A stretch of DNA of 40,132 bases from Salinicola socius (GTDB lineage Bacteria > Pseudomonadota > Gammaproteobacteria > Pseudomonadales > Halomonadaceae), in NCBI RefSeq assembly GCF_001937195.1, contig NZ_MSDO01000035.1, forward strand, positions 1-40,132, given 5' to 3'. Both the position numbers and the translations under genes were made by a program. Each line of letters begins with the position of its first letter. Within the stretch, counting starts at the first letter, position 1. The notes under the pieces were generated by a model that was not told where the DNA came from, did no database searches, and worked only from the letters and a program-made list of their open reading frames with translations. Positions 26,745 through 34,752 of this stretch are shown in pieces.

Positions 26745-27977
26745 ATGAAGATCTGGTTGTCGATTGTGCTTCTGGCACTCGTCGCGGGAGGCGTGCTGAC
26801 CGCCGTCGCCTCGCACGAACCCTTCGAGCCACGCATGCTTCGACTGGAAACCCAGCGCGCGCTGCCGTCGCTGGCGGATGCGTTGGCCGAGGAGTCGCCG
26901 GAGATCAACGCCGTCTTTCTGGGCTATGCCGACGAGCCGGCGCTCTGGGCCGCTGCCTGGCTGGCGATTCGCAATCACGGCGATCTGGCCCGTGAGGCGC
27001 TGCGCGATTACGGGCTCGATCCCGCATTTCAGCGTGTGCTGGTGCGTTTCGGTGCCGATGCCGTACTGCCGGTGATCTATTACCGCGATCACGATATCGT
27101 CACGCTGCGGGCCCGGCACTGGCTGGGTACGCGCTACCGGGCGGCGAGCGAGCAACTGGATCACTGGTGGAGTGACGACGAGGAGGGCGGCCCACGGGCC
27201 TCGGCGGATTCAGCAAAGAGCGCGACGGATGCGACGACCACGGCGAACGACGGGAAATCGATGTCGGCGGCGTTGACGCCGGCACGCCGCGGCCAGATCG
27301 CCATCGCGATACTGGAAGCCAAAGGTCACGCCTTTCTGCAGCAATTCGTGGTCACGCCGGATAATGACGTGAGCTGGCTACAGGGCGAACGGGTGGTGAG
27401 CGATATCGGCGACTTCTTCACCAGTGGCTTGCGCGATCTGGAAAGTCAGTGGCGCCAGGGCGAGGCCATCGGGGTCGCCGATATCGGCTGGGCCGGCATC
27501 GACCTGCTGGTGATGACCAGTGCGGTCAAGGTGCTGCGGGCCGGCCGCGCGGTGCGAGCCGGCGCCGCTGTCGAGGGGCAGGGCGCGCGGGCCGCCGGGC
27601 GCGGCGTGCTGGCCGGCGGCGGGCGTTTCGTCAACCTGTCGAGAGCGGCCAAGGTCGCGGCGATCACCGGCACGGCCTACGTGGTGGCACGTCATCCCAG
27701 CCTGGTCAGCGCGCTGGGGGCCAACGCCGCGCGGTGGCTGGGCTGGCCGGTGTGGCTGGGGCAGTTCCTGATCTGGGTCGTGGTGCTGTTGCCGCTGTTG
27801 ATCGTGGCACGGTTCGTCTATCGCTGGTTGCTGGCGCCACTGCTTTGGCTGTTGGTACCGGTGTTGAAGGCGAGCTCGAGAACGCCCCGCTGGTTGACGA
27901 AAAGGCAGCGGCCGCGGCGTGATGGCACGCTGACCGCTCGATCGCGAAATGAATTCCGAACGGATCCCACGTTATGA
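26745..27977 (+). CDS. Unrecognised membrane protein with periplasmic N-terminal region
   Basis: I do not recognise this 410-residue protein. ATG 26745 has AGGAG nine bases upstream and starts a signal-anchor helix (MKIWLSIVLLALVAGGVLTA). A soluble alpha-helical region follows (EINAVFLGYADEPALWAAAW, then DLAREALRDYGLDPAFQRVL), with an Ala/Thr-rich linker near 155-185, a GARA-rich low-complexity stretch near 265-295, and three or four hydrophobic helices near 300-370 (LVSALGANAARWLGWPVW, then FLIWVVVLLPLLIVARFVYR). The C terminus is basic, suggesting a cytoplasmic end. The stop overlaps the GNAT gene start (ATGA), so the two are co-translated. The function is unknown. Confidence 0.7.
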   Translation: MKIWLSIVLLALVAGGVLTAVASHEPFEPRMLRLETQRALPSLADALAEESPEINAVFLGYADEPALWAAAWLAIRNHGDLAREALRDYGLDPAFQRVLVRFGADAVLPVIYYRDHDIVTLRARHWLGTRYRAASEQLDHWWSDDEEGGPRASADSAKSATDATTTANDGKSMSAALTPARRGQIAIAILEAKGHAFLQQFVVTPDNDVSWLQGERVVSDIGDFFTSGLRDLESQWRQGEAIGVADIGWAGIDLLVMTSAVKVLRAGRAVRAGAAVEGQGARAAGRGVLAGGGRFVNLSRAAKVAAITGTAYVVARHPSLVSALGANAARWLGWPVWLGQFLIWVVVLLPLLIVARFVYRWLLAPLLWLLVPVLKASSRTPRWLTKRQRPRRDGTLTARSRNEFRTDPTL

Positions 27978-28429
27978 AAGACGACGCTTCTTCTGATGAC
28001 AACGCTTACCGGCTGATCTTCGAGCCGCCCGACGCCGAAACCTATATGCGGCTGCGCCGCGAGGCCGGCATGAATGCACGCAGCGCTGCCGGCGCTGCGC
28101 TGGGTTTACCCAATAGCCTGTTTGCCGTGCAGATCGTTCACCAGCTTGAAGGAAAGTCCGAAACCGTCGGCATGGGACGGATCGTCGGCGACGGCGGCTG
28201 CTTCTATCAGGTGGTGGATATCGCCGTGCAGCCGGCGCATCAGGGGCGCGGTCTGGGCAAGCGGATCATGAGCGAGATTCGGGCCTATATTCTGCGCGAG
28301 GCACCGGAAAACGCCTTCGTCAGCCTGCTGGCGGATGGCGAAGCACATCGGCTGTACGCCCAGTTCGGTTTCAAGCCGACCTCGCCCCACGCCATCGGCA
28401 TGGCATGGTACCCCCAGCCAAACCGCTAG
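27974..28429 (+). CDS. GNAT-family N-acetyltransferase
   Basis: The 151-residue protein has the GNAT core: a strand with VVDIAVQPAHQGRGLGKRIM (about residues 76-95), in which Q/RxxGxG/A (QGRGLG) binds acetyl-CoA, and the terminal helix-strand FVSLLADGEAHRLYAQFGFK near 115-135, where tyrosine is the usual general acid. The acceptor substrate is unknown. Its start overlaps the stop of the membrane protein gene, so it is in the same operon. It converges on the ECF sigma gene with a 6-bp gap. This is distinct from the acyltransferase domain of the siderophore synthetase, which has a different sequence type. Confidence 0.85.
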   Translation: MKDDASSDDNAYRLIFEPPDAETYMRLRREAGMNARSAAGAALGLPNSLFAVQIVHQLEGKSETVGMGRIVGDGGCFYQVVDIAVQPAHQGRGLGKRIMSEIRAYILREAPENAFVSLLADGEAHRLYAQFGFKPTSPHAIGMAWYPQPNR

Positions 28430-28435
28430 CGGAGA

Positions 28436-28945
28436 TCAGGTCACAGCGATATCCAGCCTGTCGAGCTCAGCCTGACATCGGGTCACGGCCTGGGCAATAT
28501 AGCGCCCGGCCATGCGTTCGGAAACGCCAAGACGTTCACCGATCTCGCGCTGGGTCATGCCTTCCAGCCGGTGCCAGATCAACGCCCGGCGCAGCCGATC
28601 CGGCAGGTTGCCCAGCGTTTGCGTGAGCTGATGAACGCACTGCTGCTGGCAGGCGTCGCTCTCCGGGCAGGCATGCGGGCAGATCAGCACCGGCTCCAGC
28701 ACCTCGATGGCGATCAGATCCGGCGTCTGGCGTCGCCGGTGATCGATCAACAGGTTGCGAGCGATGCGGAAAAGGTAGGCGCGAGGATTATCGAGCGCGC
28801 GATCCGGCGCGGTATTGAGCAGGCGGAGATAGACCTCATGGCAAAGATCGGCGGCCTGATCCCGGGAATCGAGCTGGCGGCTGAGAAAGCCCTCGAGTTC
28901 ATGATGGTGCTGACGATAGAGAGATTCGAACATTGCTTCGCGCAT
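28436..28945 (-). CDS. Iron-starvation ECF sigma factor (FecI/PvdS type)
   Basis: The 169-residue sigma-70 family protein has sigma region 2 (LDSRDQAADLCHEVYLRLLN, then NPRAYLFRIARNLLIDHRRR, residues 26-75) and region 4 (LIWHRLEGMTQREIGERLGV, then SERMAGRYIAQAV, about 122-155). Unlike FecI systems there is no FecR anti-sigma gene next to it and no receptor with an N-terminal signalling extension in the window, so a PvdS-like mode controlled by Fur is more likely. A good Fur box lies 47 bp upstream. Target promoters would be siderophore genes, but I could not identify a shared ECF promoter motif by eye. ATG 28945 is chosen; an internal ATG five codons later is possible. Confidence 0.85.
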   Translation of the reverse strand: MREAMFESLYRQHHHELEGFLSRQLDSRDQAADLCHEVYLRLLNTAPDRALDNPRAYLFRIARNLLIDHRRRQTPDLIAIEVLEPVLICPHACPESDACQQQCVHQLTQTLGNLPDRLRRALIWHRLEGMTQREIGERLGVSERMAGRYIAQAVTRCQAELDRLDIAVT

Positions 28946-28991
28946 GATGGCGGCCCTGGGGGCAGAACGACAAAAGTGCCGCGATCATGGC

Positions 28992-29010
28992 AAAAATGAG
29001 AATCATTAGC
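28992..29010. promoter_or_regulatory. Fur box of the ECF sigma gene
   Basis: AAAAATGAGAATCATTAGC matches the 19-bp Fur consensus at 15 of 19 positions. It lies 47 bp upstream of the sigma gene start and 80 bp after the stop of the synthetase gene, so it controls the sigma gene as a separate unit under iron repression. Confidence 0.78.
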
Positions 29011-29089
29011 AATAAGTCGTATTGGCAACTAGTCGTAGGCCGGGCACTTCGACGCGCCCGGCGATGGATCGGAATGGGCGTCGGTTACC

Positions 29090-31594
29090 TCATGTCGATA
29101 CGGTCGATGCGTGGCGCTTCTCCTCGGCCGCGTGTCGCCGTTCAGAGGTCGGGCGATAGGCGGCGATGGGATTGACCAGCGTGCCAGCGAACTGCAGGTT
29201 CTTCGACGGGTCGGCCAGATCGATCATCTGGCGATTGTCGCGCAGCTGTAGCCGGTTGAGGCACGACAGCGTGAATTCCGGGGCGAACAGATCGAAGCGT
29301 TCGAACCTGTCGTTGAATTCGGGGTGTCGTTGCTGGTAATCGATGACACACGTCGCCACCAGCTGCCAGAAATCGTTCTCATCGAGCTGGTTCGAAGCCA
29401 CCAGAATCTCGGCCAGGAAGCGGAAAAAGCAGTCGAACAGATCGGTAAAGATCGACAGGACCTTCAGATGCTCCGGCACTTCGACCGCAATGCGCCGGGC
29501 CGCTTCCGGCAATGACTGGCCGTTATCGAAGATGCCGGTTTCCTCGCCGATATCCTTGAGGATCGCGCCGGCCGGCACATGGTTCTCGAATTGCAGAATC
29601 AGGTTTTCGCCGTGGGGCATGAATACCAGATCGTGGGCGAAGAAGCAGTGCAGCAGCGGCGTCATGTAGGCCGCCAGATAGCGTGCGATCCAGGCGCGGG
29701 CGCCGATGCCGGAGGCGTCGATCAGGGCGGGCAGCAGCGCATCGCCATTGGCATCCCGATGCAGCAGCGCGGCCATGGTCATCAGCCGTCGGTTGGGGCC
29801 GATGCGGGTGTAAGGGCTTTCGCGCCACAGGCAGGCCAGCATTTTCTGATACGGATGCTGTTTGTCGGTGGCAGCCTCGAAACCGGCGTGGTGGTAGCCC
29901 AGCGTGGCGACTTCACGCAGCACGCTGAACCCCTGGGCCTGCAGTTCGGCGTCGCTTGCGACCAGGTCCTCTACCCACGCATTGATCGCCGGCGTTCCCT
30001 TCATGTAGTGCGGCGACAGCCCCCGCATGAAGCCCATGTTGAGGATCGACAGCGCGAACTTGACGTAGCGGCGCCGGGGTTGCGAGACGTTGAACCAGGT
30101 TCGGATCGACTGCTGGGCGCGGTAGTCGTCGTCCGCTTCGCCGAGCAGTACCAGGCGGTTCTCGGCCACTTCGCCGGCGAAGGTGATGGCGAGCTTGTGG
30201 CGCCATTGCCACGGATGAACCGGCATCAGGAAGTAGTCATCGGGATCGAGGCCGAGCTGGTGAAGCCGGGCCATGAAACGCTCTCGAACCGAGGCATCCA
30301 GCTCGTCTTCGATGAGCGATTCGAAGTCGAGCCCGTCGATGGCGCTGTATGCCGTGCAGTGGCGTGCGGCGGCCAGCCAGACGGGGCGAATCGCGGCGCC
30401 GGCTTCCGGCGCGTAGCGGTGATAATCCTCCACGTCGAAACCGATCCGGCCGCTATTGGCGACGAAGCAGGGGTGGCCTTCGCTCATCGCCGTCTCCACG
30501 GTCTGGAAATCGGCCGTGGCAAGGGCACCGGCCGCGGGCACGTCTCGGCCAAGCTTGTAGGCCACGCCGGCCAGGGTGCTGGCGATCTCTTCCAGGTAGG
30601 TGGGCAGATTGTCGGGATCGATGTTCAGCCGCGCCCGACATTCCAACAGGAATCTTGCCACGTCCAGCGCTTGTGGATCGCCGTCACGGGTCTTGGCAAG
30701 CGTGTCCTTGTCGATCCACCAGTGATCCAGCGCCATCCGGCGCGCGCGGAAATGATAGACGATGCTGTCGCTATCGGTGGTGAGCCGGTAATCGGCCCAG
30801 CCATCGCTCTCGGGTGCGGATGACGCTAACGGGTTCAGCAAACGTTCATGGGCGAACTCGCTGATCGCCTTGCCCAGCAGATCGCGATTGGCGCGCCGCC
30901 AGCGGTCGGGACGGAGATGGGCGACCGCCTCGCGCAGTGCGGTGACGGGGCGCCGCGAGGTGTCTAGCGCTTCGAAGCGCTCGCGGGTGCAGAACGCCAG
31001 ATGCGCCGTTTTCTCCCCCAGCTGGATCTGACCCTGGTAGGCGAAACCCGCGCGGCGGTTGAGCGGGTGAATTTTTTCATTGTTCACATCCGGTTCGACG
31101 ACGATGCGCCGTGTCGCCGGGTCGCTGAACAGGAAAGCCACGATGGTATCGATCACGGCCTGACTGAAGCCGTGAATCGGCGATCGTGAGGTCCCATCCA
31201 GCGGGGCGACCAGAAAATGCATGCCACGGTCGCCCGACTGGACCGGATACTGCTCGCCGACCGGATCGTGGCGGGGGTCGTAGCATTCGACCAGAAACGC
31301 CGGCTGGCCGTCGTGGAGGCCGAGGAACGCCTGGGCGCTGTCGCTCTGCGCCATGTCGCGGTAGAACGCCGTGACCTGATCGCACGTGTCGTTGCTCATG
31401 CCCCAGAAACGGGCGCTATCGCGGCTGACCCAGTCGAAGACGGTGTCGATGTCGCGATCGAGATCGAATGGGCGAATGGCGAGCGTGCCGATGGCTGGCC
31501 ACTCACGGCGAAAGCGCAGCTCCCGAGAATAAAGGCTGCTGAGCGGCGACTTGGTTGTCTCGGCGGCGGGCAGTCGATTTTTCGATAGAGTCAT
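29090..31594 (-). CDS. Fused acyltransferase-NIS synthetase for a hydroxamate siderophore (BibC-like)
   Basis: The 834-residue protein joins two activities. Residues 1-210 form an IucB/DesC-like acyl-CoA N-acyltransferase (WPAIGTLAIRPFDLDRDIDT, later GMHFLVAPLDGTSRSPIHGF and RRIVVEPDVNNEKIHPLNRR). Residues 220-810 form an IucA/IucC-type NIS synthetase (GHPCFVANSGRIGFDVEDYH then RYAPEAGA, HPWQWRHKLAITF, and HGENLILQFENHVPAGAILK then DIGEETGIF). The latter has the GHPCFVANxGRIGF form I associate with DesD-type enzymes that condense hydroxamates, rather than citrate-type IucA/IucC. Fusion of the two activities is known in BibC of bisucaberin biosynthesis. ATG 31594 has AGGAGA upstream; the open frame to 31870 overlaps the hydroxylase and is rejected. 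It is the last biosynthetic gene of the locus. Confidence 0.88.
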   Translation of the reverse strand: MTLSKNRLPAAETTKSPLSSLYSRELRFRREWPAIGTLAIRPFDLDRDIDTVFDWVSRDSARFWGMSNDTCDQVTAFYRDMAQSDSAQAFLGLHDGQPAFLVECYDPRHDPVGEQYPVQSGDRGMHFLVAPLDGTSRSPIHGFSQAVIDTIVAFLFSDPATRRIVVEPDVNNEKIHPLNRRAGFAYQGQIQLGEKTAHLAFCTRERFEALDTSRRPVTALREAVAHLRPDRWRRANRDLLGKAISEFAHERLLNPLASSAPESDGWADYRLTTDSDSIVYHFRARRMALDHWWIDKDTLAKTRDGDPQALDVARFLLECRARLNIDPDNLPTYLEEIASTLAGVAYKLGRDVPAAGALATADFQTVETAMSEGHPCFVANSGRIGFDVEDYHRYAPEAGAAIRPVWLAAARHCTAYSAIDGLDFESLIEDELDASVRERFMARLHQLGLDPDDYFLMPVHPWQWRHKLAITFAGEVAENRLVLLGEADDDYRAQQSIRTWFNVSQPRRRYVKFALSILNMGFMRGLSPHYMKGTPAINAWVEDLVASDAELQAQGFSVLREVATLGYHHAGFEAATDKQHPYQKMLACLWRESPYTRIGPNRRLMTMAALLHRDANGDALLPALIDASGIGARAWIARYLAAYMTPLLHCFFAHDLVFMPHGENLILQFENHVPAGAILKDIGEETGIFDNGQSLPEAARRIAVEVPEHLKVLSIFTDLFDCFFRFLAEILVASNQLDENDFWQLVATCVIDYQQRHPEFNDRFERFDLFAPEFTLSCLNRLQLRDNRQMIDLADPSKNLQFAGTLVNPIAAYRPTSERRHAAEEKRHASTVST

Positions 31595-31634
31595 GGCGTT
31601 GTCTCCTGGCGGAAATCGGGGAACGAGGTATCGG

Positions 31635-32957
31635 TCATGCCGTGGCGCGCCGGGGCTGGAACACGCGCTCGTCGGGGGCGCCGAAGTCCTGGAAGGTGAA
31701 GCCGCGTTCGACCGGGTAGACCTCGCGTCCGGCCAGTTCGCGGATGATGCAGACATTGCGATAGCACGCCATGCCGAGATCCGGCGCCACCAGGCCGTGG
31801 GTGTGCAACTCGGCGTTCTGGACGAAAATGTCGTCGTCGGTGCTGATGCCGTAGTAACGGCCGACCGCATAGCGTCCGGCGCCGTCGCGGCGGATCCGGT
31901 CCTCGATCGGAGCGAGGAAGGCCGGTGTCTGCGCCGCGTAGCCGGTGGCCAGGATCACGCCCTCCGTCTGGTGTTCGAAGCGCCGATCCTGCTCGGTCTG
32001 GTTGAAGGTCAGGTCGAAGCGTCGGTGGGCGGTATCGAAGTGGCAGCTCTCCAGCTGGGCGCAGGTCAGCAGGTGGGTATCCACCTTGCCCTGCAGACTC
32101 TTGGTGTAGAGGCGGTCGTAGATCGTGTTGATGAGCTCGAGATTGATGCCCTTGTAGAGCCCCTTCTGCTGGCGCATCAGCTCGTCACGGGTCGACTCGG
32201 GCAGGGCATGGAAGTAGTCGATGTAGTCCGGCGAGGTCATCTCGAGGGTCAGCTTGCCGTACTCCAGCGGGAAGAAGCGCGGCGAGCGGGTGACCCAGCT
32301 CAGGGTATAGCCGTGGGTATCGATCTCCTCGAGCAGGTCGAGATAGATCTCGGCGGCGCTCTGGCCGCTGCCGACGATCGTGATCGCCGACTTCGTCTGC
32401 AGCGCCGCCTTGTGGTCGAGATAACGTGAAGAGTGCACCACGCGCTCGGCTACCGATTGGCAGCACGCCGGAATCATCGGCTCGCTGCCAGTACCCAGCA
32501 CCAGCCGGCGGGCGCGGTAGATGCGGTTTTCGTTCTTTCGGGTATCCCGGCAGCGGATGCGATAGCACTGCTCGGCGTCGTCGTAGGTGATGCTCTGGAC
32601 ATCGTGATTGAAGCGCAGTGACTCGAGCTGCGTGGTGACCCACTGGCAGTACCGGTTGTACTCGTTACGTAGCAGGAAGAAGTTCTCGCGGATGTAGAAG
32701 TTGTAGAGCCGACCCTGGGATTTCAGGTAGTTGAGAAAACTGAATCGGCTGGTAGGGTCGGCCAGCGTGACCAGGTCGGCCATGAAGGGCGTCTGCAGGG
32801 TGGCGTCCTCGAGCAGCAGGCCGGGGTGCCAGTCGAAGCTCGAGCGACGCTCCAGAAACAGGCCGTCGAGATCGTCGACGGGATCGGTCAGGCAGGCGAG
32901 ACCCAGATTGAACGGCCCCAGGCCGACGGCGAGGAAGTCGTAGATGCGGCTCAGCAT
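31635..32957 (-). CDS. Diamine/L-lysine N-monooxygenase (IucD/DesB family)
   Basis: This 440-residue flavoenzyme hydroxylates a terminal amine using NADPH and oxygen, making the N-hydroxy-diamine building block. It has the FAD motif VGLGPFNLGLA (residues 11-21), the long loop DLVTLADPTSRFSFLNYL near 61-78, the NADPH motif ITIVGSGQSAAEIYLDL near 192-208, and the C-terminal ATGYAAQTP typical of N-hydroxylating monooxygenases. The substrate in a single-synthetase hydroxamate cluster is most likely cadaverine or putrescine; ornithine and lysine are alternatives. The start overlaps the decarboxylase stop by seven bases, so translation is coupled, and the stop is 40 bp before the fused synthetase gene. 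Confidence 0.88.
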   Translation of the reverse strand: MLSRIYDFLAVGLGPFNLGLACLTDPVDDLDGLFLERRSSFDWHPGLLLEDATLQTPFMADLVTLADPTSRFSFLNYLKSQGRLYNFYIRENFFLLRNEYNRYCQWVTTQLESLRFNHDVQSITYDDAEQCYRIRCRDTRKNENRIYRARRLVLGTGSEPMIPACCQSVAERVVHSSRYLDHKAALQTKSAITIVGSGQSAAEIYLDLLEEIDTHGYTLSWVTRSPRFFPLEYGKLTLEMTSPDYIDYFHALPESTRDELMRQQKGLYKGINLELINTIYDRLYTKSLQGKVDTHLLTCAQLESCHFDTAHRRFDLTFNQTEQDRRFEHQTEGVILATGYAAQTPAFLAPIEDRIRRDGAGRYAVGRYYGISTDDDIFVQNAELHTHGLVAPDLGMACYRNVCIIRELAGREVYPVERGFTFQDFGAPDERVFQPRRATA

Positions 32958-34522
32958 GATGACTGGCTCCAGACGTTGGACGGATGAGAAGTCGACGGGG
33001 CGAGTGATTCGCCGACCCGGGCGATCTCCGAAATCAGGGGCATCAGATCCTCGAGGCGAGTCATGGGGTTGAGCAGCGTGAACTTGAGATGGAAGCGGCC
33101 GTCGACCCGGGTACCGGCGATGACCGCCTCGCCGCGTCGCGACAGCGTCTGGCGAATGCGCTGATTGAGCGCTTCGAGATCGCTTTCGTCGTCCATGCCG
33201 CCCGGACGGTAACGAAAGACCAGCGTGCTCAACGCTGGCGGCATCAGCACCTCGAAATCGTCACGCGCTCGAAGCGCGCGATAGGTCTGGCGCGCCAGTT
33301 CGATCACTTCGTCGAGACAGTCGCCCAGGCGTTCGGCGCCAAGGGTGCGTAGCGTCATCCACAGCTTCAACGCATCGAAGCGCCGGGTCGTCTGCAGGCT
33401 CTTGTTGACCAGGTCCGGCGTGCCTTCCTCTGCCTGATCGCGGGGGTTGAGATAGTCGGCGTGATAGGTGACATGGCGCAGCTGGCGGCGATCGCGGACC
33501 AGGCAGGCGCTGCAGCTCACCGGCTGGAAGAAGGTCTTGTGGTAGTCGATGCTGACCGAATCCGCCTGCTCGATGCCGGCGAGCCAGTGACGATGGCGCG
33601 AGGAGAGCAGCAGCCCGCCGCCGTAGGCCGCATCGATATGCAGCCAGATCCCGCGCTGCCGGCAGCGTTCGGCAATGGCGGGAATCGGATCGATGCTGCC
33701 GAAATCGGTGGTGCCCGCGGTGGCGACGATCGCCAGCGGGATCAGCCCCGCCTCGTCGCAATCTTCCAGCGTCGCCTGAAGCGCGTCGATATCCATGCGC
33801 TTGTCGGCGTCACTTGGCACGCTGATCACGGCGTCGTAGCCCAGCCCCAACAGCGCGGCGGCTTTCTGGACACTGAAGTGGCTGACCTCGGAGGTGAGGA
33901 TGCGCAGCTTGCGGTAGTTTTCGGGAAGACCGTGATGGCGGTTGCCGGCGTGTCCGGGCATCGCTTCGCAGGCGCTGTCTCGAGCGATGCTCAAAGCCAT
34001 CAGGTTGGACTGAGTGCCGCCACTGGTGAACACGCCGTCGGCCTCGTCGCCGAGCCCGATGCGTGCCGCGGTCCAGTCGATCAGCTTCTGCTCGATCAGG
34101 GTGGCGCCGGCGCTCTGGTCCCAGGTTTCCACCGCCGTGTTGAGTGGCGTGGCGATTGCCTCGGCGAGGATCGACGGCAGCGTGATCGGGCAGTTGAGGT
34201 GTGCGACATAGCGCGGATGATGGAAATGGACGGCGTGGTCGAGATAGAGCCGCTGTACCTCCTCCAGGCTGGCATCGAGATCGTTCAGCGGCCGGTCGAG
34301 ATCGATCGCCTCGAAGGCGGGCTGCAACTCGTGGGGTTCGACACCGCTGCAGGGGCCCTGCGCTCGGGTCAGCGTGCGGCGCACTCGCTCCATGCAACGC
34401 TGCATGCCTTCTCGATAGGCGTCGAGACTCGCCTCGCCGAACAACATCGATGTCTCCGGGGAGCAGGGCGGACGAAGCCGGTGCAAAGGAATGGGCGTGG
34501 CGAATTCCATGTCATGTGGCAT
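32951..34522 (-). CDS. PLP-dependent amino acid decarboxylase (DesA/2,4-diaminobutyrate decarboxylase family)
   Basis: The 523-residue group II decarboxylase has the PLP lysine in SVSIDYHKTFFQPVSCSACL near residue 316, a substrate-side HFHHPRYVAHLNCP near 98-111, and HIDAAYGGG near 292-300, where the aspartate binds the pyridine nitrogen. It should supply the diamine for the siderophore: cadaverine from lysine, as DesA does, or 1,3-diaminopropane if it were a 2,4-diaminobutyrate decarboxylase. The absence of a 2,4-diaminobutyrate aminotransferase in the window favours lysine or ornithine. ATG 34522 has AGGAGA six bases upstream; the frame is open to 34627 without a good start signal. It is the first biosynthetic gene after the receptor. 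Confidence 0.86.
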   Translation of the reverse strand: MPHDMEFATPIPLHRLRPPCSPETSMLFGEASLDAYREGMQRCMERVRRTLTRAQGPCSGVEPHELQPAFEAIDLDRPLNDLDASLEEVQRLYLDHAVHFHHPRYVAHLNCPITLPSILAEAIATPLNTAVETWDQSAGATLIEQKLIDWTAARIGLGDEADGVFTSGGTQSNLMALSIARDSACEAMPGHAGNRHHGLPENYRKLRILTSEVSHFSVQKAAALLGLGYDAVISVPSDADKRMDIDALQATLEDCDEAGLIPLAIVATAGTTDFGSIDPIPAIAERCRQRGIWLHIDAAYGGGLLLSSRHRHWLAGIEQADSVSIDYHKTFFQPVSCSACLVRDRRQLRHVTYHADYLNPRDQAEEGTPDLVNKSLQTTRRFDALKLWMTLRTLGAERLGDCLDEVIELARQTYRALRARDDFEVLMPPALSTLVFRYRPGGMDDESDLEALNQRIRQTLSRRGEAVIAGTRVDGRFHLKFTLLNPMTRLEDLMPLISEIARVGESLAPSTSHPSNVWSQSSC

Positions 34523-34714
34523 GACGTTTCTCCTGATTGCCTTCCTGATGCCTTTGGCAGTCCGTTGGTTTGTGACGGACCTTTTTGCAGACAAAGGCGC
34601 AGCCAATGCGACGCTGGGAGCGCGCATGTCGATAGAGAGCGAAACGATGGGTGATGCGGTGTCGATGAGAGCCGGCCGCTTCCTGCAGCCGGCGATCGAT
34701 CAGCGTGGGACGTT

Positions 34715-34752
34715 CTAGAACGAGTCGTGCTAGAACGGCTACACGCTAGAAC
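34715..34752. repeat. Three CTAGAAC words after the receptor gene
   Basis: CTAGAAC occurs at 34715-34721, 34730-34736 and 34746-34752, spaced by 15 and 16 bp. The last one is the receptor stop codon region (complement of GTTCTAG) and the first is part of the palindrome GTTCTAGAAC (34712-34721). The 223 bp between receptor and decarboxylase (34523-34745) show no terminator with a T-run, so read-through is possible. Confidence 0.5.

Noticed and set aside
31595-31870. N-terminal extension of the fused synthetase
   Set aside because: It overlaps the monooxygenase gene in another frame; ATG 31594 has AGGAGA upstream.
34491-34718. 75-residue plus-strand frame between decarboxylase and receptor
   Set aside because: Partly antisense to the decarboxylase start, no ribosome binding site, no recognisable domain.
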